This document shows, piece by piece, positions 32,860 through 42,100 of a stretch of 64,000 nucleotides of DNA (the first letter of the stretch is position 1; the number at the start of each line of letters is the position of its first letter). The notes below the pieces were generated by a model. It made no database searches and had not been told where the DNA came from. It worked only from the letters and a program-made list of their open reading frames with translations. Source of the stretch: Amycolatopsis arida. GTDB taxonomy: Bacteria; Actinomycetota; Actinomycetes; Mycobacteriales; Pseudonocardiaceae. The stretch lies in assembly GCF_900115565.1 (NCBI RefSeq), contig NZ_FOWW01000001.1, positions 687,731 to 751,730 on the forward strand, in the 5' to 3' direction. Made by a program: the position numbers and the translations under genes.

Positions 32860-34227
32860 TCACCGCGCCCCGTCCGATCGCACCGCTCCGTCCGGTCGCA
32901 CCGCCTCGACCCGGACGGCGACACCGCCACTCGGGTACATCGCGGTCAGCCCGGCCGGCCGCTCCGGAGCCGAGACCAACCGCAGGTCGGTGCGGCGCAC
33001 GAGCAGCGCCAGCGTCGCCACCACCTCGGCCGTCGCCAGCGGCGCCCCGACGCACCGGCGGAAACCGGTCCCGAACGGAAGGTACTCGTACGGGCTCGGC
33101 GCGCGGTACCCCGGACGCTCGCGGTCCCACCGTTCGGGGAGGAACCGGTAGGGGTCGGCCCACCGCCGCGGGTCGGTGTGCGTGACGTACTGGCTGAAGA
33201 TCACGTAGCTGCCGGTCCGCACACGGTGGCCGGCGAACCCGAAGTCGGCCACCGCGGTGCGGCCGCCCACGATGGCCGGCGGGTACAGCCGCAGCGTCTC
33301 GTCCACCACCCAGCCCAGGTACCGCAGCCGGCGGGCGCCGGCCGCGGTGACCGGCCCGTCCCCGAACACCTCGGCCACCTCGGCGCGGGCCCGCTCCCAC
33401 ACCCCGGGGGTGACCAGCGCCGCGTAGACCGCCCAGCCGAGCGCGGCGCTGGTGGTGTCGTAGCTGGCCACGACGAGGCTCACCACCGCGTCCCGCAACT
33501 CGGCCGGGGTGAGCCGCCCGCCCTCGGGCTCCCCGGCGGCGAGCAGCATCCCCAGCAGGTCCTCCCCCGGCTCGGCCGCCCGCCGCCGGCGGGCGATCTC
33601 GGCGAACACCCGCTCGTCCACGCCCGCCAGCCCGGCGCGGGCCCTGCGGCGCACCGGGTTCGGCACCGCCTGCAGCGCCAGCTGGCGGGCGAACGGCGCG
33701 TTGAGCAGGCCCAGCGCCGGCCCCAGGTCCCGGCCGAGCCGGTCGGCGTCGGCGGCGAGCACCGGCCCGAAGAACGCCTCGACCGTGGTGCGCCGGATGG
33801 CCGCGCGGAACGCGTCGTAGAGCCGCACCGGCTGGCCGACCCGCCACGCGTCGACCACCACCGCGGCGTTGCGCAGCATCACGTCGACGTAGCCGTCGAT
33901 CCTGGCCTTCTGGAACGCCGGTTGGGTGATCGCCCGCCGGCGGCGGTGCCCCTCGCCGTCGCTGACCAGCAACGCGGTCTCCCCGCTCACTGGCCGCAGC
34001 ATCCGGTAGCCGCCCCGCCAGCTGAACAGGCTGGGGTTGCGGAACACGAACTCGTTGGCCTCGGCGCCGAGCAGGAACACCATGCCCAGCCGGCCGGGCG
34101 GCCCGAGGAAGAACACGTCCCCGTACCGCTCGCGGGCCCGCACCAGCGCCTCGGTCGGGGTGCGCTGGAAGTCACGGCCGAAGCGCAGCAGCGCCACCGG
34201 GTCAACCGGCCCTGGCCGCCGGCCCAT
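32860..34227 (-). CDS. Cytochrome P450 (cluster P450-1)
   Basis: 455 residues. Heme loop [17 protein letters not shown] (Cys ligand), K-helix ETLR within [21 protein letters not shown]-like [12 protein letters not shown], and the I-helix [14 protein letters not shown], where a Ser replaces the usual glycine before the acid-Thr pair. Sequence style (long, [13 protein letters not shown]) is that of class II-like CYP families found in bacterial terpene clusters. Substrate is presumably a cyclised prenyl intermediate. ATG at 34225-34227 chosen for GGGGAGG 8 nt upstream; this start overlaps the preceding P450 by 26 bp. Confidence 0.9.
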   Translation of the reverse strand: MGRRPGPVDPVALLRFGRDFQRTPTEALVRARERYGDVFFLGPPGRLGMVFLLGAEANEFVFRNPSLFSWRGGYRMLRPVSGETALLVSDGEGHRRRRAITQPAFQKARIDGYVDVMLRNAAVVVDAWRVGQPVRLYDAFRAAIRRTTVEAFFGPVLAADADRLGRDLGPALGLLNAPFARQLALQAVPNPVRRRARAGLAGVDERVFAEIARRRRAAEPGEDLLGMLLAAGEPEGGRLTPAELRDAVVSLVVASYDTTSAALGWAVYAALVTPGVWERARAEVAEVFGDGPVTAAGARRLRYLGWVVDETLRLYPPAIVGGRTAVADFGFAGHRVRTGSYVIFSQYVTHTDPRRWADPYRFLPERWDRERPGYRAPSPYEYLPFGTGFRRCVGAPLATAEVVATLALLVRRTDLRLVSAPERPAGLTAMYPSGGVAVRVEAVRPDGAVRSDGAR

Positions 34228-35527
34228 CCTGCTCACCTCCCCGGCCCGCCCGGTGCGGGTGGAACGTCACCCGCGCCCCGCGCGACGGGACCAGCGTGAC
34301 GTGCCGCGGCCGGGCCCGCTCGGGCGCACCGGCGCGGCGCAGCTCACCCCGCCGCAACACGGTCCGCACCACCACGGCCATCTCCCGCTGGGCGAACTCC
34401 GCCCCGACGCACCGGCGCACCCCGCCGCCGAACGGCAGCCACGGCTGGTGGCCGTCGGACTTGCGCAGCCAGCGCTCCGGCCGGAACTCGGCCGGCCGCT
34501 CGTAGTGGTCGGCCGAGAGGTGCACCACGCCGACCGACGGGGTGACCATGGTCCCTTCCGGCAGCAGGTAGCCGCCGAGCTCGACCGGCTCGGTGAGCCG
34601 GCGCGGCGAGATCTCGAAGAAGATCGGCCGCAGCCGCAGGCTCTCCCGGATCGCCGCGTCCAGGTAGGCGTCGTCCTCGACCAGCCCGCGCTGGATCTCC
34701 GGGTGGCCGGTGATGCACTCGAACGCCCACGCCAGCGCGGTCGCGGTGGTCTCGTACCCGGCGATCAGCAGGGTGACCAGGTGGTCGCGCACCGCGACGT
34801 CGGTCAGCTCGCCGGCGGACTCGCGCAGCAGCACCGAGAGCACGTCGGCCCGCTCGGCCAGCGCGGGGTCGGCCCCGCGGTCCCGCACCTCGGCCATCAG
34901 CAACGCCTCCAGCTCGGCGAACATCCGCCGGTGCCGGCGCCACGGCCCGATCCTGGCCAGCAGCGGCCACTTCCAGCCGATCATCTCCGACGCCCCCATC
35001 TCCAGGACGTCGGTGAGCAGCACCCGCAGCCGGTCCCGCCGCGTCCCGGCCTCGGTGCCGAGCACCACCCGCACGATCACCTCGATGGTGATCCGCCGCA
35101 TGAAGGGGTGCAGCGAGAACGGACGGCCGACCGGCCACCCGCGCACGCTCTCGGCGGCGATGGCCGCGATCGCGTCGAGGTAGCCGCGCATGGTGTCGCC
35201 GCGGAACGGGCGCATCATCGGCCGGCGCTGCCGCTGGTGGTCGTCCTCGTCCAGGGCGAGCAGGGAGTGCTCGCCGAGCATCGACCCGAGCGCCGTGGCG
35301 ATGCCCTCACCGGCGTGGAACACCTTCGGGTCGCCCTTGAACACCCGGCGGATGTCGGCGGGGTCGGCGACGTGCACCCGCACGCCGTAGGGCAGCGCGC
35401 GCACCCGGAAGGTGGGGCCGTACCGGCGCCGGCACGCGGTGAGGAACCGCTCGGGATGCCGCCACAGCAGGTAGGTCTGGACCAGGGTGGGCAGGGCGGG
35501 GCCCGGTGGCAGGGAAGTCTCACCCAT
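34202..35527 (-). CDS. Cytochrome P450 (cluster P450-2)
   Basis: 441 residues. N-terminal LPPGPALPTLVQTYLLWRHP is the proline-rich hinge of CYP110/CYP-like long P450s; I-helix LLIAGYETTATALAWAF, K-helix IRESLRLRP, heme loop WLPFGGGVRRCVGAEFA. The protein is a second long-type P450, related in layout to P450-1, so tandem duplication with divergence is possible. ATG at 35525-35527 lies 5 bp after the stop of the DUF6875 gene. It likely acts on the same terpenoid scaffold. Confidence 0.9.
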   Translation of the reverse strand: MGETSLPPGPALPTLVQTYLLWRHPERFLTACRRRYGPTFRVRALPYGVRVHVADPADIRRVFKGDPKVFHAGEGIATALGSMLGEHSLLALDEDDHQRQRRPMMRPFRGDTMRGYLDAIAAIAAESVRGWPVGRPFSLHPFMRRITIEVIVRVVLGTEAGTRRDRLRVLLTDVLEMGASEMIGWKWPLLARIGPWRRHRRMFAELEALLMAEVRDRGADPALAERADVLSVLLRESAGELTDVAVRDHLVTLLIAGYETTATALAWAFECITGHPEIQRGLVEDDAYLDAAIRESLRLRPIFFEISPRRLTEPVELGGYLLPEGTMVTPSVGVVHLSADHYERPAEFRPERWLRKSDGHQPWLPFGGGVRRCVGAEFAQREMAVVVRTVLRRGELRRAGAPERARPRHVTLVPSRGARVTFHPHRAGRGGEQDGPAARAG

Positions 35528-35532
35528 CGCGC

Positions 35533-36198
35533 TCACCCCGCCGGCGCGGGGGCCGGCACGGGGCCGGTGAACCGGCGCCGCGCGGCGGTGAACAGCTCCA
35601 CGAACAGCGGGTCCAGCGCGACGCCCGGCCGGTAGCGGTGGCCGAACCGGTCCCGGTAGGCGGTGAAGGTCCGGACGTCGTCGTGCAGGAAGAGGATGTC
35701 GTGCAGGGCCATGTGCCGCAGCGCGAGCATCGGCACCGGCGCGCGGGACACCGGGAACTCCGGGTTGCGCGCGGCGGGCTCGGGGCACCGGGCGTGGAAC
35801 TGGCCGAGCATCAGGCCGTCCTCGGCCAGCTCCGGCTTCACCGCCGCCTGCACCTCGTCCAGCAGCCGCAGCTGCTCCTCCGGCAGGTCCGGCAGCACCG
35901 CGACCAGCGCGTGCAGGGTGCGGTTGCGGTGCGGCCATTCCGCCTCGCGGAACGACCGGACCAGGTCGTGCACCAGGTGCACCAGCCGGCTGGCCGTCGC
36001 CGGCCCCTCCATCCGGCGCACCCGCAGCAGCAGCGTGCCCGCGTGCAGCGCCGGCTCGACGAACGGGCACACGTCGCCCGCCCTGCCGAGCAACGGATGC
36101 TCCCGGCACAGGTACTCGCGGAACCAGCGCAGCGCGTGCGCGCGCACCGATCCCTCGTCCGCGTGCCGTCCGTCGGCACGGTCAGCGCCGTCCACCAC
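35533..36198 (-). CDS. DUF6875-like protein in the cluster
   Basis: 221 residues. The sequence RWFREYLCREHPLLGRAGDVCPFVEPAL and the later FPVSRAPVPMLALRHMALHDILFL resemble DUF6875 proteins of actinobacteria, where Cys and aromatic residues are conserved. No catalytic motif of a known enzyme class is visible. It is translated from a GTG overlapping the methyltransferase gene by 17 bp, so co-production with the tailoring enzymes is certain, but its role in the pathway is unknown. Confidence 0.7.
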   Translation of the reverse strand: MVDGADRADGRHADEGSVRAHALRWFREYLCREHPLLGRAGDVCPFVEPALHAGTLLLRVRRMEGPATASRLVHLVHDLVRSFREAEWPHRNRTLHALVAVLPDLPEEQLRLLDEVQAAVKPELAEDGLMLGQFHARCPEPAARNPEFPVSRAPVPMLALRHMALHDILFLHDDVRTFTAYRDRFGHRYRPGVALDPLFVELFTAARRRFTGPVPAPAPAG

Positions 36199-37228
36199 CG
36201 TCCACCCCCAGAACCGCCTCGATCAGCACCGCGCCGCCGGGCAGCGGCGCGACGGACACCACGGAGAGCCCGGCCGTGCCGAGCAGGTCGACCAGCTCGT
36301 CGACGGTGCGTTCCCGACCCCCGCCGAACAGCGACAACATGTAGAGGTCCAGCAACGCGGCGAACCGGGCCTCCTCGCCGGTGTCCCCGCGCGCCGCGGC
36401 GGCCTGCTCGACCACCACCAGCCGGGCCCCGGCCGGACCGGTGGCCAGCGCCCGCCGACACGACGCCAGCACCGCGCGGCCGGGCTCGTCGGCCCAGTCG
36501 TGCAGGATGTGCCGCAGCAGGTAGAGGTCGCCGCCGCCGGGCAGCTCGGCGAAGAAGTCACCGGGGCGGGCGGCGCACCGGTCGGCCAGGCCGGCGTCGG
36601 CGAACCGGCGCTCGGCGGCGGCGACCGCCTCGGGGCGGTCCACCAGCACGCCACGCCAGCCGGGGGCCGCGGCGAGCAGCGCGGCCAGCAACGCGCCGTC
36701 GCCGCCACCGACGTCGACCGCCGTTCCGGCACCGGCGAGGTCGAGCCGGCGCAGCACCTCCGGCAGCTCCAGCTCCAGCCCGGCCGCCTGCGACCGGTCG
36801 AACACGGCACGCAGGCCGGGCTTGCGTTCCAGGTAGCCGAAGAAGCCGGTGCCGAACAGCCGCTCGAACGCCGGAGTGCCGGTGCGGACGGTGTCCAGCA
36901 GGTGGTCCCACGCCGTGCCGACCTCACCGGCGGCGAGCTGGGCGGTGGGCAGGGCCGACGCCGGCGCGCCGGCCCGCACCGCCGCGCCCAACGGGCGCAG
37001 TCGGAACACCTCCGGTGCCGACTCGGCCACCAGGTCGAACGCCGCCAGCGCGCGGAGCAGCCGGCGTAGCGGGTCGACCGGCACCCGGCACTCCGCGGCC
37101 AGCTCGGCCACCGGCCGGTCGGCATCGCCGAGCCGGTCCGCGACCTCCAGCTCGGCGAAGGTCTGCACGGCACGGGACAGCAACTGCCCGTACAGCAGCC
37201 GGCGGATGGTCAGCTCGGGCTCGCTCAC
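36182..37228 (-). CDS. SAM-dependent O-methyltransferase (COMT-like)
   Basis: 348 residues: an N-terminal helical dimerisation domain with winged-helix character (LEVADRLGDADRPVAELAAECRVPVDPLRRLLRALA) and a Rossmann SAM domain with motif I VDVGGGDGALLAALL, post-I VDRPEAV and the HILHDWADE segment carrying the catalytic histidine of plant-COMT-like O-methyltransferases. It probably methylates a phenolic or enol oxygen of the product. The GTG at 37226-37228 forms a 4-bp overlap with the preceding P450 stop. Confidence 0.9.
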   Translation of the reverse strand: MSEPELTIRRLLYGQLLSRAVQTFAELEVADRLGDADRPVAELAAECRVPVDPLRRLLRALAAFDLVAESAPEVFRLRPLGAAVRAGAPASALPTAQLAAGEVGTAWDHLLDTVRTGTPAFERLFGTGFFGYLERKPGLRAVFDRSQAAGLELELPEVLRRLDLAGAGTAVDVGGGDGALLAALLAAAPGWRGVLVDRPEAVAAAERRFADAGLADRCAARPGDFFAELPGGGDLYLLRHILHDWADEPGRAVLASCRRALATGPAGARLVVVEQAAAARGDTGEEARFAALLDLYMLSLFGGGRERTVDELVDLLGTAGLSVVSVAPLPGGAVLIEAVLGVDGGGRR

Positions 37229-38430
37229 CACGTCACCAGCAGCTCACGCGGCCCCTCGACGATGAACCCGTCGTGCCGGGGCACCTCCTCCGGCGCGACG
37301 GCGAGCCGCAGCCCGGGGAACCGCTCGACCAGGCCGCGCAGCACCGTCTCCATCTGCAACCGGGCCAGCGGGGCGCCGGTGCAGTACCGCGGTCCCACCC
37401 CGAACGACAGGTGCGGGTTGGGCCGCCGGTCGACGTCGAACTCGTCCGCGCCGGCGAAGCACCGCTCGTCGCGGTTGGCCGACCAGACCCCGACCAGCAC
37501 GGTGTCCCCCGGGGTCAGCCGGGTGCCGCCGACGGTGACCTCCTCGGTCGGGTGCAACGGCATGCCGAACCCGCCGTCCGGTGGCGCGTAACGCAGGATC
37601 TCGTCCACCGCCGCGGCGGCGAGGTCCGGGGCGGCGCGCAGCGCGGCGAGCTGCTCGGGGTGGCCGAACAGCGCCAACAGGCCCTTGCCGAGCGCGTGCG
37701 CGACCGTCTCGTAGCCGCTGACCAGCACGGCGTAGACGGTCGCCATCTGCTCGTCGAAACCCATGGTCCGCCCGTCGACGTCCCGGGTGGTGACGAGCGT
37801 GCTGACGAAGTCCTCGCCGGGCTCGGCCGCGCGGGCGGCGAGCAGCTCGCGGACGTAGGCGTTCATCTCGCGCAACCGCTGGGCCAGCTCGTTCGGCTCG
37901 AACCGGCTGACCGACAGGAACGCGCCCGCCCAACCGCGGAACCGGTGCTGGTCGGCCTCCGGGACGCCGATCAGCTCACAGATCGTCCGGATCGACACCG
38001 GGAAGTGCACGGCGTCGACCAGGTCGGCGACCGGGCCGCGGGCGGCCATGCCGGCGAGCAGCTCGTCGGTGATCCGGCGGACCGGCTCGCGCAGCTGCTC
38101 GGCGCTGACCAGCAGCGCCTTGCCGGCCACCCGGCGGAACCGGGCGTGCACGGCCGGGTCGGCGAACACCGCGAGCTCACCGAGGAACCCGCCGAAGCCG
38201 CCGCCAACGGCGTCGGGGTCGGCGAAGCCGCGGGCGAACCGGTCGTCGGTCAGGACCTCGCGGGCGTCGGCGTAGCGGGTGACCAGCCACGCCTCGTCCC
38301 CGGTGGGCAGCCGCACCTTCGTGATCGGCCGCTCGGCCCGGATGGTGGCGAACTCGCCGGCCGGTTGGAGCATGTCGGTGCGGCCGAAGGGGTAGGCGAC
38401 CGGCTCGTCGGTCAGGGTCTCGGCGGTCAT
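37225..38430 (-). CDS. Cytochrome P450 (cluster P450-3)
   Basis: 401 residues, the short soluble actinobacterial type. YPFGRTDMLQP start, I-helix LVSGYETVAHALG (a Val replaces the usual second Thr), K-helix VDEILRYAPP, heme loop LSFGVGPRYCTGAPLA. The substitution at the I-helix Thr position is seen in some P450s with unusual chemistry, but that is only suggestive. It shares ATGA overlap with the upstream membrane cyclase gene. Confidence 0.9.
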   Translation of the reverse strand: MTAETLTDEPVAYPFGRTDMLQPAGEFATIRAERPITKVRLPTGDEAWLVTRYADAREVLTDDRFARGFADPDAVGGGFGGFLGELAVFADPAVHARFRRVAGKALLVSAEQLREPVRRITDELLAGMAARGPVADLVDAVHFPVSIRTICELIGVPEADQHRFRGWAGAFLSVSRFEPNELAQRLREMNAYVRELLAARAAEPGEDFVSTLVTTRDVDGRTMGFDEQMATVYAVLVSGYETVAHALGKGLLALFGHPEQLAALRAAPDLAAAAVDEILRYAPPDGGFGMPLHPTEEVTVGGTRLTPGDTVLVGVWSANRDERCFAGADEFDVDRRPNPHLSFGVGPRYCTGAPLARLQMETVLRGLVERFPGLRLAVAPEEVPRHDGFIVEGPRELLVTW

Positions 38431-39170
38431 GGCCTCGCCTCCGCGGTACTGGTGTTCGGCACGGTTCCTCCTCTGGGGACGTCCGCGAGGGACGGTTCGA
38501 GGGCGGGGGTGGGTGCGCCGGCCCGCTCCAGCCGGCGCACCTGCCACAGCAGCACGAGGTAGACGGCGTCGAGCACCAGCACCACCGCGGTCAGGTAGGG
38601 CACCAGCACGGCCTCGCCCAGTTCGGGGGTCGCCGGGTACAGGTAGGCGCCGCCGCCGGCGCACAGCGTGCCGAGCAGCTTGCTCACCGCGATGCCGATC
38701 GACTGACCCTTGCTCGACCGGCGGGCGTTGAGCATCGCGATGAACAGCGCGGACATCAGCACGTTCTGGCCGAGCCCGGCGTGCACGCCGTACTCGTCGC
38801 CGAACGCCCGGTTCACCAGCACCACGGTCAGCCCGGCGACGACCAGCGAGCCGAGGAACATCGGGTAGAACACCGAGCGGGGCACGCCGGGGAAGGCCCG
38901 CGGCCAGTACCTGATCGCCTGCCACACCAGCACGAGGTCGAAGACGAACCAGGTGGCGTTCACCACGACCTGCGCGATCCAGGTACCGGTGTCCGGGTGC
39001 GGGGGCGGCTCGACGAACGAGTAGAACCCCTCCCAGGTGATGTTGGCGCACAGCGCGACGATCGGCATGCCGTAGATGCCGTCGCGGGCCGCGCGCCGCA
39101 TGATCAGGATGTAGGCGATGGTCCAGAACACGCCGGCCGAGGACTGGATGGCGATGTTCATCGGGTTCAT
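38427..39170 (-). CDS. Transmembrane terpene cyclase, Pyr4/PaxB/DmtA type
   Basis: 247 residues with about seven membrane helices. Characteristic motifs align with fungal Pyr4/PaxB and bacterial DmtA-like cyclases: GIYGMPIVALCANITWEGFY (E47 in the WE pair) and the C-terminal VLVLDAVYLVLLWQVRR (D201), plus SKLLGTLCAGGGAYLY. Glu and Asp in these positions are the acid residues required for protonation-initiated cyclisation in Pyr4. It would cyclise the prenyl chain of a prenylated intermediate in the membrane, either from an olefin or epoxide. ATG at 39168-39170 has GGAGG about 9 nt upstream and overlaps the ThDP gene stop by 4 bp. Confidence 0.85.
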   Translation of the reverse strand: MNPMNIAIQSSAGVFWTIAYILIMRRAARDGIYGMPIVALCANITWEGFYSFVEPPPHPDTGTWIAQVVVNATWFVFDLVLVWQAIRYWPRAFPGVPRSVFYPMFLGSLVVAGLTVVLVNRAFGDEYGVHAGLGQNVLMSALFIAMLNARRSSKGQSIGIAVSKLLGTLCAGGGAYLYPATPELGEAVLVPYLTAVVLVLDAVYLVLLWQVRRLERAGAPTPALEPSLADVPRGGTVPNTSTAEARP

Positions 39171-42100
39171 CGGGAAGCACCTCCCCCAGGCCGGCGGGCG
39201 GCCCGGCGGGCCACCGCGATCGATCGAAACCGCGGACCGCTCTCCGGGCCGCCGCGCCACCGGCCGCGCAGCTCTCGGGCCAGCGCGGTGGCGTAGCTGA
39301 ACACGTGGGTCGGGGTGGGCCGGAACCGGGCCGGCGCGGGCAACTCGTGGGCGTCGCACACGGCGTCGATCAGCAGCGGCCCGGTCGAGGCGTCGGACCG
39401 GGCCATCGCCGCGCGGAACGCCTCCGGAGTGTCCACCCGGACCGCGGGCACCCCGAAGGCCCTGGCCAGCGCGGCGAGGTCGCCGTTGTGCAGGCCGGCG
39501 GCGTACTCCGGCCAGCCCATGATCTCCTGCTCGTACTTGATCGCGCCGAGCTTGCCGTTGTCGAACACCACCACGGTCACCGGCAGGTCGAGCTCGGCCA
39601 GCGTGGCCAGCTCGCTGAGGGTGATCGCGAGCCCGCCGTCGCCGACGGCGGCGAGCACCCTGCGGCCGGGCACCAGCGGGGCGATCCCGATCGCCGCGGG
39701 CAGGGCGAAGCCCATGGTGGCGAACGAGCCGGACCACACGATGTCCGCGGCGCCGACCGCGTGCCGGTACACCCACAGCGTCACCAGCCCCACGTCGACG
39801 GTGAGCACCGGGTCGCCGCCGGGGCGGACCAGCTCGCGGGCGATCGTCGAGGGGCGGAGCAGGCTGGTCCGCGGCTGTGGCGCGTGCCGGGTGCGGCGGG
39901 ACCGGGCCTGCTGGGTGAAGGCGCGACGCAGCCGGGCACGGAACACCGCCCGCTCGTGGGGCACCGGGCCGGCGGCGCCGAGCCGCTCGGTGATCGCCTG
40001 CAGGGTGGGCCGGACGCTGCCGTGCAGGAGCAGGTCGGCGCCGGGGGCGTTGGCCAACCGCGCCAGGTCGTGGTCGACCTGGATCAGCCGGAAGTCGCCC
40101 TCCAGGTCGAACGCCGCGCCGCGGGGCGAGGTGCCCAGCACGAGCAGCACGTCGCACTCGCGCAGGGCGCGCAGCGCCGAGGCGTGGCCCGACGTGCCGA
40201 CCCCGCCGGCGAAGTGCGGGTGCTCGTCGGGCAGCACTCCGCGCCCGGCCATGGTGGTGACCACCGGCGCGCCGAGTGCCGTGGCGAGCTCGGCCAGTTC
40301 CGCCTGTGCCCCCGCGGTGCCGCGCCCGGCGAGGACCACCGGGCGGCGCGCGCCGGACAGGGTCCGCACCACCTCGGCCAGCGGCTCCTCGGCGGGAGCC
40401 ACCTCGTCGCGGGGAGTCGGCGGCCCCGGCCGCCACCCCTCCGGTACGGCGGCGTCCAGCGCGCCCGCGTCCACCTCCAGGTAGGCGACCGAGCGCCGGT
40501 GCACCGCCTCGTCCACCGTGCCCAGCGCGGCGGAGAGGGACTCCGGGGAGCCGGTGACCCGCGCGGTGACGGCGACGTCGGCGAGCAGGCTCGTCCCCTC
40601 CACCGTCCACTGTGGCTGGCGGATCGCGACCACGACCAGCGGGGCGTGGTCGAACCTGGCGTCGTAGGCGCCGTTGAGCTGCAGCACGAGGTCGGCCTCG
40701 CCGGCGACCACGCACGCGGTGGGTGCGCCGGTGTGCTTGGCGACCGCGGAGGCGACCATCGCGGGGGACTCGGCGTGGCGCACCGGCACGGTCCCGACAC
40801 CCGCGCCGGCGAGCGCGGCGCGCAGCGGCTCGGCGGCTCCGATGAACCGGCCGTAGGAGTGCCGGACACCGCGGGCGGCCAGCGCCGCGGCGAGCGCGCC
40901 GGCCACCGTGCCCCGCCCGCTGGTTCGTCCACGGTCCCGTCCACCGTCCCGTCCACGGTTTTGTCCAGTATTTTGTCCACTGTGGAGCTCGAGCGGCTCG
41001 GCGCGCGCGGCCGGTTCCACCGGCACCTGGACCAGCGCGGGTCCGGTGCCCAGTGCCGCGCCGGCGTCGGCCGCGGCGGCGGTGACCGCGGTCAGCCCCG
41101 CGGCGCGGGCCGCGTCCGCCGCGTCCAGCCCGACCCGGTGGTCCCCGGTCGCCAGGCAGAGCACGGTGAGCGGGAGCCGGTAGCGGGCGACGGTGAGCAG
41201 CTCGCCGGCGAACTCGGCGAGCCCGGCCTCGGTGGTGACCGCCAGCACCCGGCGGTCGGGCCGGGCGAGCACCGCGCCGATCGCCGCGGGCAGCGCGCAT
41301 CCCGGCACGCCGAGACCGAACGAGGAGGTCAGCGTGCGCTCCCGCACCGGAAGGTGGTCGAAGGCGCCGTCGAGCACCCGGCCGGGGTCGAGTGCGAGCA
41401 CCGCGTCCGCGGGCAGCGCCGCGTCCAGCGCCGACCACAGCGCGCGGTCGGGCGCGCCGCCCGCCACGGGCAGCTCGGACGGTCGCGGGCCGGCGGGCGC
41501 GGCGGCGCTGCCCAGTGTCGCGGCGAGTTGCGCCAGGATCGCCGCCGGGTCGCCGAGCAGCCGCACCCAGCCCGGCTGGTAGCGGTCGCCGAGCTCGCCC
41601 GCGCCGGCGACCTGCAGCACCGCCCCGCCGGCCACCAGCCGCGCGGTGCCGGCCGAGCGTGGGCCGACCAGCAGCACCCGCTCGGTCGCCGCCAGCGCCT
41701 CCGCCACCGCCGGCTCGCGCTCCCGCAGGACGCGCAGCGCCCGGCCACCCGCGCGACCGGCGGCGAAGTAGCGGTACCCCTCGGGCAGGACGAACACCGG
41801 GGCGACCAGCCGACCGGCCAGCGCCTCGACCTCCGCGGCGACGCCGGCGTCCACCGCCCCGACGAGGATCGCCGCGGGCCCGGCGGCCAGCAGCTCGGCC
41901 GCCTCGCCCACGGCCGCCTTGTCCGCCGTGCCGCCCGGCCGCGGGGCCCGCGCGCTCGCCGCGCCCGCCCCGCCGGGCAGCGGCATGGCGAACACGTCCG
42001 AGGAGCACGCCAGGTGGACCGGCGCGCTGTGGACGATCGACTCGGCGAGCGCCCTCGCCACCACCGGCAGCTGCGCCGGCGCCGCCAGGTACTGGTTGAA

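Noticed and set aside
32860-35527. The two neighbouring long P450 genes as one split gene
   Set aside because: Each has its own I-helix, ExxR and heme-binding cysteine and its own N-terminus.
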